A DNA stretch of 64,000 nucleotides from Sporomusaceae bacterium UBA7701 (GCA_002482545.1 DLGF01000020.1:149848-213847); one strand, 5' to 3'; numbered from the stretch's first letter, positions 49,230 through 57,655 are shown. Translations and numbers: made by a program. Notes: generated by a model from the sequence alone, not told the origin.

Positions 49230-50315
49230 ATGGATCGATATATCACTTTAATTAAAGCTCTTGGGATTTTTGCTGTAGTGAATGGTCATTTGAAAGCTGG
49301 GAATTTAGGACATATTTATTACCTCTTTCACATACCGCTTTTCTTTTTTTTGACTGGGTATCTGTATAAAGATAAATATAGCGAAAATCCTTTGCTGATG
49401 GTTAAACAACGCTTGAAAACCTTATACTTACCGTTTATTTTATATGGTTTTTCCTTTCTCTTATTACGTGAATTCTTTATAAAAATAGGATTTTATAGTA
49501 TAGATACTTCAGTTCAAGATTCTATTTCACCACTTATAGGCATCGATCAATACATGAGCACAATTAAATCAATATTGACACTCCAGTATTATGAACCGCT
49601 TTTACTTACATTCTGGTTTTTGGTAGTCCTTTTTGAAGTATCAATACTGTTTGCGTTTGTAAGATTTATCAGTGAAATGTTTTTCAAAAAGCAGCCAAAA
49701 GAAGCAACTTTTTTCATTATTACAATATTGTTTTTGATCGGATTTCGTTTGACCAAATCAGGGGTAATATTACCGGTACAATTAGATAAAGCTTTGATTT
49801 GCTTATTCTTTGTAAATTTAGGCTATATCTATCAATTTTGCAAAGAAAAAATTCTTTTTAAAACGAACTATGCCATACTGGCAATACTTGCTCTAACCGT
49901 GTTGGAGAGGTTCGGCTACGTGAATATTGATTTGCGTAAATATACCGATCCCCCGTATTTCGTATTAGGTGCATTATTGGGAATCTATGTGGTTTTCTGG
50001 ATAGCAAGTCTATTATCAAAGTATAACAACCTATGGACTCGATTATTAGAAATAATCGGCAATAATACCTTGCCGATAGTAGCACTTCATATTTTTGCTT
50101 TTAAAGTAGTAACCTATATTAGAATAAAACTCCATATTTTAGATCAGTCCGTATTAAGTAATGTCTTTCCACAGGCACAGGGGATAGGCTGGAAACTTAT
50201 ATACATATCAGCCGGGTTGATATTACCAGTGCTTATCGGTATATTAATAAAAAAAGTGACTCAACTGATAACGAAAAATGAACCTCAAATTGGGCTGAAA
50301 TACAATAAAGTGTAA
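49230..50315 (+). CDS. Membrane acyltransferase (acyltransferase family 3), AT-rich and probably acquired
   Basis: 361 residues with about ten membrane segments. The family-3 hallmarks are near the N-terminus: LIKALGIFAVVNGHLKAGN (conserved His) and YYLFHIPLFFFLTGYLYK. These proteins move acetyl or other acyl groups onto surface polysaccharides. ATG 49230 follows GGAGGA. Base composition is strikingly AT-rich against GC-rich neighbours, and codon use is different (many TTA, ATA, AAA). It starts 130 bp after a tRNA gene, a common insertion point, so recent horizontal gain is inferred. Confidence 0.82.
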   Translation: MDRYITLIKALGIFAVVNGHLKAGNLGHIYYLFHIPLFFFLTGYLYKDKYSENPLLMVKQRLKTLYLPFILYGFSFLLLREFFIKIGFYSIDTSVQDSISPLIGIDQYMSTIKSILTLQYYEPLLLTFWFLVVLFEVSILFAFVRFISEMFFKKQPKEATFFIITILFLIGFRLTKSGVILPVQLDKALICLFFVNLGYIYQFCKEKILFKTNYAILAILALTVLERFGYVNIDLRKYTDPPYFVLGALLGIYVVFWIASLLSKYNNLWTRLLEIIGNNTLPIVALHIFAFKVVTYIRIKLHILDQSVLSNVFPQAQGIGWKLIYISAGLILPVLIGILIKKVTQLITKNEPQIGLKYNKV

Positions 50316-50456
50316 TTTCCAGGGGGAGGTAATTGGTGCTAGTCTGAGGCATGTTACAACTACGGCGTGGGACGAGAAGAGGTATCTCAATGACGAAAAA
50401 GAGAGTTCAGTTGTTCAACTAAAAAGCGTATTGGCAATTAGAAAAGTGAAATAGCC
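50316..50456 (+). pseudogene. Possible gene remnant after the acyltransferase
   Basis: A frame without a usable start reads TTAWDEKRYLNDEKESSV then VQLKSVLAIRKVK to a TAG at 50454-50456. It could be the broken C-terminus of a gene brought in with the acyltransferase, or chance. Base composition is intermediate. No family is recognised. Confidence 0.2.
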
Positions 50457-50459
50457 AGG

Positions 50460-50500
50460 AATGATGAAAGAGGGCGCGGCATGCGCCCTCTTTCATCATT
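50460..50500. terminator. Long hairpin between convergent units
   Basis: A perfect 18-bp inverted repeat: AATGATGAAAGAGGGCGC (50460-50477) with its complement at 50483-50500 and a 5-nt loop. It lies between the acyltransferase side and the end of the minus-strand lyase operon. Confidence 0.75.
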
Positions 50501-50522
50501 GGCTTAGCACCGGATATAGGCA

Positions 50523-51401
50523 TTATTGGCGTTTTTCATCGCCTTCAACGAAAGAGCTTTCGAGGGCGCGGGCTTTATCTACCCCGACCAGTTCGTTGAA
50601 CTGAGGGAAGCTTACCATCCCATCCGCAAAGCCGGCTGTGGTATCCTGCTCTTTTAACGAAGCCAACAGCGCTAAAACATTCTTCGTTGCCGCATAGAGT
50701 GCCGATACCGGATAAATGGCGATTTTGAAGCCAAGAGCGGTTAGTTCTTTGCCGGTAAGCAGAGGGGTCTTCCCTTTTTCAACCATATTGGCCAATAAGG
50801 GTTTGGCTATAGTCTTCGCCACATCGCGCATCTCGTCGACCGATTGCGGGGCTTCAAAGAAGATGACATCGGCGCCTGCATCCGCATAAGCTTGCGCCCG
50901 CGACAGAGCGGAAGGGAAGCCCTCGACCGCCCTTGCATCGGTGCGGGCGATTATCACAAAATCAGGATCTTTGCGGGCATGAACGGCGGCCTTGATTTTC
51001 GAAATCATTTCAGCCTGAGGTATCAACTGCTTGCCTTCCATATGGCCGCAGCGTTTGGGGAACAACTGATCCTCCAACTGAATGGCGCTGGCGCCTGCCG
51101 TTTCGTATTCGGCTACGGTCCTGACAACGTTCAGGATGCCTCCGTAGCCGGTATCGCCGTCGGCAATCAGCGGAATGGAAGTGCAGGCTGAAATGTTCCG
51201 GACCTGGGCAATCATTTCGGACATGGTGATTAGCCCGATATCGGGTTGCCCCAAGGTACTTGCCGAGACCCCATAGCCGGTCATATAAATAACCGGAAAT
51301 CCGGAGAATTCAACTAACCGGGCAGACCAGGCATCATAAGCGCCGGGAGCTACAATCAGCTCAGGAGCTGCCAAGAGCCGACGGAGTTTTTGGTTTTTCA
51401 T
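50523..51401 (-). CDS. Isocitrate-lyase/PEP-mutase superfamily enzyme, paralogue 2
   Basis: 292 residues from the ATG at 51401 (GGAGAGG upstream). Superfamily landmarks: IYMTGYGVSASTLGQPDIGLITM, the metal-binding ADGDTGYGG, the catalytic-loop LFPKRCGHMEGKQLI with the KRCGH cysteine, and FVIIARTDARA. This is the methylisocitrate lyase / dimethylmalate lyase / oxaloacetate hydrolase branch. Last gene of the minus-strand operon, 1 nt after its paralogue. Exact substrate undetermined. Confidence 0.87.
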   Translation of the reverse strand: MKNQKLRRLLAAPELIVAPGAYDAWSARLVEFSGFPVIYMTGYGVSASTLGQPDIGLITMSEMIAQVRNISACTSIPLIADGDTGYGGILNVVRTVAEYETAGASAIQLEDQLFPKRCGHMEGKQLIPQAEMISKIKAAVHARKDPDFVIIARTDARAVEGFPSALSRAQAYADAGADVIFFEAPQSVDEMRDVAKTIAKPLLANMVEKGKTPLLTGKELTALGFKIAIYPVSALYAATKNVLALLASLKEQDTTAGFADGMVSFPQFNELVGVDKARALESSFVEGDEKRQ

Positions 51402-51402
51402 A

Positions 51403-52305
51403 TCACAACCTCTCCTTTGCGCCAAGTTGCTTGCAAGATGAATGGGCATAGCGTTTTTGCGTTTCGTTATACTCAGGTAAGCCGATAATGGTATTAAACT
51501 CAGCGAAGGGGATCATTCTACCCAGACAATTCTGGGTCGTTCCTTCCTGCTTGAGCTGGCGGAAAAGCTCCGAGAGCGTTTTTGCGACGGCATAGACGGC
51601 TGATACCGGATAGACAACCAATGCGTAGCCCATCTGCTCCAATTCGTCTGCGGACAGCAAGGGGGTCTTTCCTTTCTCAACCATATTCGCCATTAGCGGC
51701 TTATCAAGAACCTGAGCGATTAATTTCATTTCCGCGGCAGATTGCGGAGCTTCGATGAACAAGGCATCCGCTCCGGCCTCCGAATAGGCTTTGGCACGGC
51801 GGAGCGCATCGTCCAGGCCGTTTACTGAACGTGCGTCGGTCCGGGCCATAATGATGAAATCGGGGTCGGTCCGGGCTTCTATGGCTGCTTTTATCTTCAT
51901 CACGTGTTCTTCCAGGGGAATGACCCGCTTGCCCTCCATATGGCCGCAACGCTTCGGCCATTCCTGATCCTCAAAGAATATTGCAGAGGCTCCGGCCTGT
52001 TCCGCTTCCCGCACCACCCGGCGGACGTTCATCGCGTTGCCGTACCCTGTATCCCCGTCGGCGAAGATGGGAATGGTCGTCGCATCACAAATCCTTTTGA
52101 GCGAATAGAGCATTTCATTCATCGTCAGGTATCCGACATCGGGTTCGCCGAGAACGCTGGCCGAGACGGAATAGCCTCCCATAATGGCCCCTTGAAAGCC
52201 GGCTTGTTCCGCTATTTTGGCGCTTAGCGCATCGTACACCCCGGGCACGACCAGAAGTTTGGGAGCATGCAGCAGCCGTTTAAGAACGGTAGTTTTTCTT
52301 TCCAT
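51403..52305 (-). CDS. Isocitrate-lyase/PEP-mutase superfamily enzyme, paralogue 1
   Basis: 300 residues with the same signature order as its downstream paralogue: IMGGYSVSASVLGEPDVGYLTM, ADGDTGYGNAMN, EWPKRCGHMEGKRVI, FIIMARTDARS, LMANMVEKGKTPLLS. The two are clearly homologous along the full length, implying duplication and either a hetero-oligomer or two related substrates. Neither methylcitrate synthase nor methylcitrate dehydratase is nearby, which argues against a simple methylcitrate cycle. The MFS gene lies 20 nt upstream. Confidence 0.87.
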   Translation of the reverse strand: MERKTTVLKRLLHAPKLLVVPGVYDALSAKIAEQAGFQGAIMGGYSVSASVLGEPDVGYLTMNEMLYSLKRICDATTIPIFADGDTGYGNAMNVRRVVREAEQAGASAIFFEDQEWPKRCGHMEGKRVIPLEEHVMKIKAAIEARTDPDFIIMARTDARSVNGLDDALRRAKAYSEAGADALFIEAPQSAAEMKLIAQVLDKPLMANMVEKGKTPLLSADELEQMGYALVVYPVSAVYAVAKTLSELFRQLKQEGTTQNCLGRMIPFAEFNTIIGLPEYNETQKRYAHSSCKQLGAKERL

Positions 52306-52325
52306 AGATTAAAGAACTCCTTTAC

Positions 52326-53579
52326 CTATTGATGGGAAGCTTGCTCTTTGCTGACGTCCCGGAAAAAGACGGCAGTAAGGAGCAGACCGAGGGTAAATAG
52401 CCCGGCAACAAAGTAAAAGGCATTGTCTTTACCGACCAATTGCAGGGCAAAGCCGGCGATCATGGGGCCGCCAAATACTCCGGCGTCCCTGAAGGTGCGA
52501 TACACCGACAGACCTGTCCCGCGGAAGTGGGCGGGAGAGAAGTCGGCTGCCGCTGCCGGCAAACTGGGGTATAGAAGGGCATTGCCAATCTTCATGACAA
52601 TGACTACCACGGAGAAGAAGAGGTAGGTGCGCGCATGCGGGAAGGCCAAGGCGGAAGCCAGCAGGATGAGCAATCCCAGCAGGAACACGGGTCTGCGGCC
52701 GAGATGATCCGATAACCAGCCTGTGACAGGCTGGATCATTGAGAAAGTAACGTAGCCTGTGGCAATAATGCCGGCTATTTCTACGACATTAAGGCCATAG
52801 GCGGCAGCGACCAAGGGGATAAGCGTGATCAAAATACCTTCGTCAACCATTTTGGTCATAAAGCCGAGATAACACATCGTAGAAAATGCAGGTTTGGCAA
52901 GAAGCGTCTTCCAAACCTCGCCCGACGACTGGGCGCCGGCATTTTCAGCGGCGGAAGCGGCGACGGGAGCGGAGGGTTTTGTTTCCGGCACATATCGATA
53001 GACTAGGTAAGCGCCAAACAAGCACATCGGCAAGCCGAGAAAGAACGGAGCGGTCATACCGTATTTGGCGGCCAAATAGCCGGCCAAGATCGTAGTGCCG
53101 CTGATCGCCAGGTAGTTCATCGATTCAAATATACCCATGCCGAAGGCCCGCCGTTTTCCCAAAAGATCAGCAACGGAAGTCATGGCAGGCTGAGCCGCCG
53201 CGCTATTGCCCATACCGTTAAGAAGCCGGGCCATACTCAGAACGACAATATTTTTGGAAATGACATAGAAGGGATAACACAAGCCGAATATAATCAAACC
53301 GATGATCATGACTGGCTTACGGCCATAACGGTCGGACAAGAAGCCGGCAGGTATGTTTGTCAGCGATTTGCTGAGACCAAGCAGGCCAACCGTAAAGCCG
53401 ATTGCCGCTGCGTCATAGCCTAAGGATTTCAGGTAGGGGGCCAAAACCGGTTTATAAAGTCCAAGGGTGCCGAAGCCAAAAACGGATACGGCCAAGATAA
53501 GAACGAAGAACTGCTTCATCTTATCCGGCTGGGGAGTGGGCGAAACCGAAGCGCCAACTGTTTTGGGAAAATCTGACAT
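52326..53579 (-). CDS. MFS transporter
   Basis: 417 residues with 12 predicted membrane segments. The loop 2-3 motif is GFLSDRYGRKPVMIIG and the equivalent in the second half is GWLSDHLGRRPVFLLG. A central hydrophilic loop of about 30 residues (PETKPSAPVAASAAENAGAQ) separates the halves. The ATG at 53579 has AAAGGAG. First gene of the sigma54-driven operon with two lyases, so it probably imports their C4-C7 carboxylate substrate. Confidence 0.88.
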   Translation of the reverse strand: MSDFPKTVGASVSPTPQPDKMKQFFVLILAVSVFGFGTLGLYKPVLAPYLKSLGYDAAAIGFTVGLLGLSKSLTNIPAGFLSDRYGRKPVMIIGLIIFGLCYPFYVISKNIVVLSMARLLNGMGNSAAAQPAMTSVADLLGKRRAFGMGIFESMNYLAISGTTILAGYLAAKYGMTAPFFLGLPMCLFGAYLVYRYVPETKPSAPVAASAAENAGAQSSGEVWKTLLAKPAFSTMCYLGFMTKMVDEGILITLIPLVAAAYGLNVVEIAGIIATGYVTFSMIQPVTGWLSDHLGRRPVFLLGLLILLASALAFPHARTYLFFSVVVIVMKIGNALLYPSLPAAAADFSPAHFRGTGLSVYRTFRDAGVFGGPMIAGFALQLVGKDNAFYFVAGLFTLGLLLTAVFFRDVSKEQASHQ

Positions 53580-53656
53580 GGCTAACACTCCTTTTTGTGG
53601 CCGGCCGGCTAATGGTCTCACCTCCTCCCTTGGCAGGCCCAGTTGCAGATCATATC

Positions 53657-53673
53657 AGCAAAAGCTGTGCCAA
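53657..53673 (-). promoter_or_regulatory. Sigma54 promoter of the MFS-lyase operon
   Basis: The minus strand reads TTGGCACAGCTTTTGCT, a near-perfect RpoN element with the GG and GC doublets 12 nt apart, about 80 nt before the MFS start. Confidence 0.85.
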
Positions 53674-53725
53674 GGAAAATAAAGCAGGCAACAGGCCGAA
53701 AAATAAGCCTCGGCCGGTTGCCTGC
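53674..53725 (-). terminator. Terminator of the PrpR_N activator gene
   Basis: On the minus strand GCAGGCAAC and GTTGCCTGC (53717-53725 and 53684-53692) close an extended stem that includes GGCCGA/TCGGCC, followed by TTTATTTT. It isolates the activator from the operon that it probably controls. Confidence 0.8.
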
Positions 53726-53790
53726 CTTCATGATGTTCCAATTAGTGTTTATATTTATGTTTCAAGTTTCATTTTTTCATCAACCAAAAC

Positions 53791-55626
53791 TTACCGCAGT
53801 TTCCGTAGCTTTCGCCATAAAGTAGTGCGGCTTATTCCTAAGCGCTTGGCGGCGTCGGCTCTGTTGCCTTCTGCTTCCGCGAGCACTTCGATAAGGCGGT
53901 CCTGCTCTTCGGAGAGCAGCTTATTTCTGGGGGTCAGTGAAGTGATTAATTCATCAATCGCGCAACCGGGTTTATATAGAACCGAGATGCGTTCCGCTAT
54001 ATTTTTCAACTCTCGTACATTGCCGGGCCACGGGTATGCCTTGAAAAAGGGATGGGCGCACAGGGTTTCAAGATCGTTTGCCGGAAACTCAATGTTATAA
54101 TTGCTCAAGAATTTACGAAGCAGAGCGGGGATATCGTCTTTGCGGCTAATCAGCGGGGGAAGGAATACCTCTAAAACACAAAGGCGATAGTAGAGGTCCT
54201 CCCTAAACCGGCCCTCTTTTACCATTTTCCAAATGTTACGGTTGGTTGCCGCCAATATTCGAATATCAACAGGCAGCAGTCGGTCGCCGCCAATCCGCAA
54301 TACTTCGCGCTCTTCCAGGACCCGCAGCAATCGGGCCTGGATGGGGAAGGACATTTCGCCGATCTCATCGAGAAAAATCGTGCCGCCGTGCGCCAACTCA
54401 AAAAGACCCGGTTTACCGCCTTTTTTTGCCCCGGTAAAGGCTCCTTCGTCGTAGCCGAACAATTCGCTTTCCAGCAGATTCTCAGGAAGGGCGGCGCAGT
54501 TAACGGCCACAAACGGTTTGTTGGCGCGGGCGCTTTCATTGTGGATGGCTTGAGCAAACAGCTCCTTGCCTGTTCCTGATTCGCCGAGAATCAGGATGGC
54601 CGCACTGCTCTTGGCGTAATGAGCGGCCTTGGTTTTTACGGTTAAGAAACTTAGGCTGCTTCCGATGATATCTCCTAGTTTGGTTTTCGCGACAAATCCT
54701 TTTTGAAGCAGTTTTTGCCTGACTCTGGCCTCTGCTTCTTGAACAGCGCCGAAATCTTTAAAGGTCGCCACCGATCCGGTTACATTTCCTTTGGTAATGA
54801 TTGGTATACGATTGGTGAGTATTTTGACATCTCCGATTAATTGAATATGGTTCAACTCAGGCTGACGCGATTGCAGCACTGCGCTAAGGCGTGTCCCGGG
54901 AATGACTTTATCGGCTTTACGGCCAACAACCCTCTCGCGCAAAAGGCCGGTTATTTTCTCGGCGGATGGATTAAATACGGTTATGACGCCTCTTTGATCT
55001 GTCGCGATAACCCCTTCGGAAACAAAATCCAGGATAGTCCTGACCTCTTGGGCCTTCTCCATTTCTCTTTTTTGGGCAAGCGCTATTTTTACAGCATTTT
55101 CTAATGCGTTGAGCACGCTGTCCTGTGAATAGATGAAAAAGTTTGGCAATCCCCGGTCTTTAGCCTTTTGAATAAGAAGACTGCCACCTATAAAGGCGTT
55201 GCACCCTTCGGCCGACAATTCTCCTAGCAATCTGTCCAACTGCTTAACGCTGTTAAAGGTTCGATGGACAATCGCCGGTTTAAGCACCGGGGCGATCTCT
55301 TCCAAATAGGGGATCTTGCGCTGATAGGTAAGCAGGGCAACTTTATCGGAAATTTGATGGGCCTTTTTTAGCGCGGCAAGGAAATCAAAACCCGTTACTT
55401 TTATCTCAACCGTAGGTGTTTTCAGGTTATTGGACAATAGATGATAGTTCCCTCCGCCTGAAATAAAGATGTCGACTGATTGCCTATCTTCCAAATCCCG
55501 TGCAGCAGCAAGAGCATCTTCCAGAATTCCTTCATATATCTCAATTTGGACATCGCTGGGCGGGATAAAGCCCAACTGCTCGATAAGCGCCGTCAATCCA
55601 TAATAGCTGATGACTGCAATTTTCAA
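53791..55626 (-). CDS. PrpR_N-PAS sigma54-dependent activator
   Basis: 611 residues, TTG start at 55626 with GGAGG upstream. Residues 1-190 form a PrpR N-terminal sensory domain (IFISGGGNYHLLSNNLKTPTVEIKVTGFDFLAAL; ALLTYQRKIPYLEEIAPVL). A PAS domain (about 200-300; ILDFVSEGVIATDQRGVITVFNPSAEKITGL) follows. The AAA+ domain has GESGTGKE, the contact loop GAFTGA and GGTIFLDEIGE. A Fis-type helix-turn-helix ends the chain (NRADAAKRLGISRTTLWRKL). PrpR_N senses small carboxylates such as methylcitrate. The adjacent sigma54-driven MFS-lyase operon is the expected target. Confidence 0.92.
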   Translation of the reverse strand: MKIAVISYYGLTALIEQLGFIPPSDVQIEIYEGILEDALAAARDLEDRQSVDIFISGGGNYHLLSNNLKTPTVEIKVTGFDFLAALKKAHQISDKVALLTYQRKIPYLEEIAPVLKPAIVHRTFNSVKQLDRLLGELSAEGCNAFIGGSLLIQKAKDRGLPNFFIYSQDSVLNALENAVKIALAQKREMEKAQEVRTILDFVSEGVIATDQRGVITVFNPSAEKITGLLRERVVGRKADKVIPGTRLSAVLQSRQPELNHIQLIGDVKILTNRIPIITKGNVTGSVATFKDFGAVQEAEARVRQKLLQKGFVAKTKLGDIIGSSLSFLTVKTKAAHYAKSSAAILILGESGTGKELFAQAIHNESARANKPFVAVNCAALPENLLESELFGYDEGAFTGAKKGGKPGLFELAHGGTIFLDEIGEMSFPIQARLLRVLEEREVLRIGGDRLLPVDIRILAATNRNIWKMVKEGRFREDLYYRLCVLEVFLPPLISRKDDIPALLRKFLSNYNIEFPANDLETLCAHPFFKAYPWPGNVRELKNIAERISVLYKPGCAIDELITSLTPRNKLLSEEQDRLIEVLAEAEGNRADAAKRLGISRTTLWRKLRKLR

Positions 55627-56007
55627 GGTGAGGTACCTCCGATCCTGTAAGAAATATCCAACGTTATGACCATTATATACTAGAGCAGGGAATGAAAGTA
55701 AGCATGCGCAAAGATTGCAGAGGATTACGGCGGGAAGCTGCAGAAGAATACGGCACTCAGTTTTTCTCTTGATCTCGCCGCTATTGACCTATGGCTTCAT
55801 TGGTTTTATAATGGCCTGGCAATTTTGGTATTTCCGCCGCAACTTCAGGAGATTAAAAACTGATAAAGCCTCCCATCCGGGCTAACGGCGTACTTGGCAG
55901 GCGCGGAGCGGCCAGCCAACATTTGTCAGTTGCAATCTGTTATCAACGTGACATAATGAAAGAGAGATCCTTTCCCTTGCTAGACAGGTCCGGTAGGAGG
56001 GGAGATT
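55627..56007. other. Intergenic region of about 380 bp
   Basis: Upstream region of both the minus-strand activator and the small gene at 56008. TTGCAA and CATAAT, 16 bp apart around 55931-55958, could be a sigmaA promoter for the small gene. Nothing else was recognised. Confidence 0.4.
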
Positions 56008-56136
56008 GTGATCCGTAATTTTCTGGCGTTTATTTTTTTCCCTTTCATCAAGCGCAATCCTATTCTGGCGTTTATCAAATGGGTGAAGCCTTTTCCCTAT
56101 CTACATAAACGGCAGGGGATAACCAGGTTGGGTTAG
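56008..56136 (+). CDS. Small hydrophobic protein with an internal repeat
   Basis: 42 residues, GTG start at 56008 behind AGGAGGGGAG. The chain is a short duplication: RNFLAFIFFPFI then RNPILAFIKWVKPF, and it ends in a basic tail (LHKRQGITRLG). A membrane-associated peptide is likely; function unknown. A terminator follows at 56147. Confidence 0.5.
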   Translation: MIRNFLAFIFFPFIKRNPILAFIKWVKPFPYLHKRQGITRLG

Positions 56137-56440
56137 CCAAAGACGGAAACGCCGGCCAGAGCCGGCGTTTCTTGTAACCTGCAGAAAAAAAATTCGCCCC
56201 TTGCGGGGCAATCTCGGGGATAATTAGGATGGATTTATATCTAAGGAATGCTGCTCGTTAATTCATTACGACAACCAGGGAGATATCCCCTTTCGCCATA
56301 CAAAAACCGTCGAAAACACTCACGAACCTACAATCATGGAGATTTCAGGACAGGCGGCAGGGAGGGAGGAACCCCGGCAAGCGACAGCGAACATACCAGC
56401 CAAGGGCGGCTCAATTCTTAGTAGAATTACGAGGTGGCGG
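56137..56440. other. Intergenic region of about 300 bp
   Basis: After the terminator at 56147-56177 come a small hairpin GCCCC-TTGC-GGGGC (56195-56208) and AATTCT-TAGT-AGAATT near 56412-56427. No gene, promoter or riboswitch class could be assigned. Confidence 0.35.
56147..56177 (+). terminator. Terminator after the small repeat protein gene
   Basis: AAACGCCGGC (56147-56156) pairs with GCCGGCGTTT (56161-56170) around CAGA, then CTTGT. Confidence 0.7.
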
Positions 56441-56650
56441 ATGCATAAACTTTTGGTAACCAGAACACTCTCCACCGGTCTTCCGGTGGAAAAGGTCGAC
56501 AAGCTTGCCGACGAAGCCGGCGTGACTGCAAATCATGTCGAGACCCGGTTCGCGGGGAGGGGAAAGTGGATTAACGATTTTGAGATAATCGGCGCTCCGG
56601 GCAAGGTGGACGGATTTTTTGAGCGGGTCAATGAAATACGGCGGGATTAG
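56441..56650 (+). CDS. Small protein of unknown function
   Basis: 69 residues from ATG 56441 with GAGGTGG upstream. It begins MHKLLVTRTLSTGLPVEKVDKLADEAG and contains IIGAPGKVDGFFERVNEIRRD at the end, giving an alpha/beta-like pattern. No family is recognised. A 20-bp hairpin follows. Confidence 0.5.
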   Translation: MHKLLVTRTLSTGLPVEKVDKLADEAGVTANHVETRFAGRGKWINDFEIIGAPGKVDGFFERVNEIRRD

Positions 56651-56676
56651 GGTGACGCACCCTGATTCCTGGACTG

Positions 56677-56720
56677 AAACCATGATCGCCTCCCGGTTCT
56701 CCGGGAGGCGATCATGGTTT
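56677..56720 (+). terminator. 20-bp hairpin terminator
   Basis: AAACCATGATCGCCTCCCGG (56677-56696) is followed after TTCT by its exact reverse complement (56701-56720), ending in TTT. An unusually long perfect stem. Confidence 0.7.
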
Positions 56721-56835
56721 GTCGGTCAGTGCAAGGACCGACAAATTGGCGAATGATTTTTCCAAGAGCATCCAGGTGCTAATCCGAATCGGCGCGCAAT
56801 ACCATAATACAAAAAGAAATGAGGAGGGTAAGCCG

Positions 56836-57051
56836 ATGCGCAGGGAGGAATGGGAGGAGAAGTTCAACCAGGTGATGGAGGCGCCGATAGACCCCGTACG
56901 GACGGGGAATTACGTGGCGGTCTTTACCATACTGATTTTACAGGACATATTGATTGAACTCACATCCAATCCGGTGACCAATTTCAACTATATCATCGCT
57001 GCGGCCAACACCATTGCCAGCTTGAATTCCAGCATCAAACCCATTCAATAA
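56836..57051 (+). CDS. Small protein of unknown function
   Basis: 71 residues from ATG 56836 behind GAGGAGGGTAAG. Acidic/basic head (RREEWEEKFNQVMEAPIDPVRTGNYVAVFTILILQDILIEL), with a weakly hydrophobic helix around residues 25-42, and a tail NFNYIIAAANTIASLNSSIKPIQ. Not recognised; possibly a small spore or membrane-associated protein. Confidence 0.5.
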   Translation: MRREEWEEKFNQVMEAPIDPVRTGNYVAVFTILILQDILIELTSNPVTNFNYIIAAANTIASLNSSIKPIQ

Positions 57052-57197
57052 TACGGAGCGTTTCGGCTTGAGACTTCCCGGATATCGCCCGAGGGCCGGT
57101 GTGCGGATCGGTGCAATTGTGCGAAATGGTGTACGAATGCGTGCGTATTATCTCATGCGGTCCGCCAGGAGGGGGCCTAACAGGTGCTTTTTTCCTG

Positions 57198-57213
57198 TGG
57201 CACGTTTTTTGCA
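57198..57213 (+). promoter_or_regulatory. Sigma54 promoter of the Spo0E-like gene
   Basis: TGGCACGTTTTTTGCA with GG at 57199-57200 and GC at 57211-57212, 12 nt apart: essentially consensus. The start codon is 40 bp downstream. A GTG/GTGCG-rich stretch (57099-57146) upstream could hold activator sites. Confidence 0.82.
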
Positions 57214-57253
57214 CTAAAAAACCATGATTGCTGCGATACCGGGGAGGAAAAAG

Positions 57254-57556
57254 ATGGATAAATTCCGCTGCGACAGGGGACGGATCAGGCGTAATCCGGA
57301 GCGGGCCACACATTTGGAGGATCGGAAATTCCCCGACCAATATCTTATGACCCGCTTGATTTGGAAAGACGCCGTTAATAACTTGATCAACCAGATTGAG
57401 GAGGAACGGGCCAAGATCGGGCCGCTGACCTGCGGCGCTCTTGCCGACCAGCAAGTAATTGAGGCCACCCGCGAGCTGGAGCGGCTTATCAACGACTATC
57501 TGCGGTTAAAGCTGGCCGGCCGGCGAAGAGGATATGACGATCCCTTGTGGTTTTGA
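57254..57556 (+). CDS. Spo0E-like sporulation regulatory protein
   Basis: 100 residues from ATG 57254 (GGGGAGG upstream). The last 55 residues carry the Spo0E pattern: LINQIEEERAKIGPLTCGAL, then QVIEATRELERLINDYLRLK, a two-helix hairpin. In Bacillus, Spo0E dephosphorylates Spo0A-P and delays sporulation. The family S-x-x-x-D motif is replaced here by ATRELE, so phosphatase activity is uncertain. The N-terminal 45 residues are a basic extension (RCDRGRIRRNPERATHLEDR). A sigma54 promoter precedes it. Confidence 0.7.
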   Translation: MDKFRCDRGRIRRNPERATHLEDRKFPDQYLMTRLIWKDAVNNLINQIEEERAKIGPLTCGALADQQVIEATRELERLINDYLRLKLAGRRRGYDDPLWF

Positions 57557-57655
57557 CAACTTCGCAAAATGGCATGGTTGCTTGTACTCAACCTTTTTAC
57601 ATATTATACTATGGATGCAGCTCTGCTCTAACAGTCGCAGGAGGAACCCCGGCGG

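Noticed and set aside
55885..55912. TTGGCAGGCGCGGAGC as a sigma54 promoter
   Set aside because: The GG and GC spacing is right, but the -12 region lacks the TT before GC, and no gene begins at a suitable distance.
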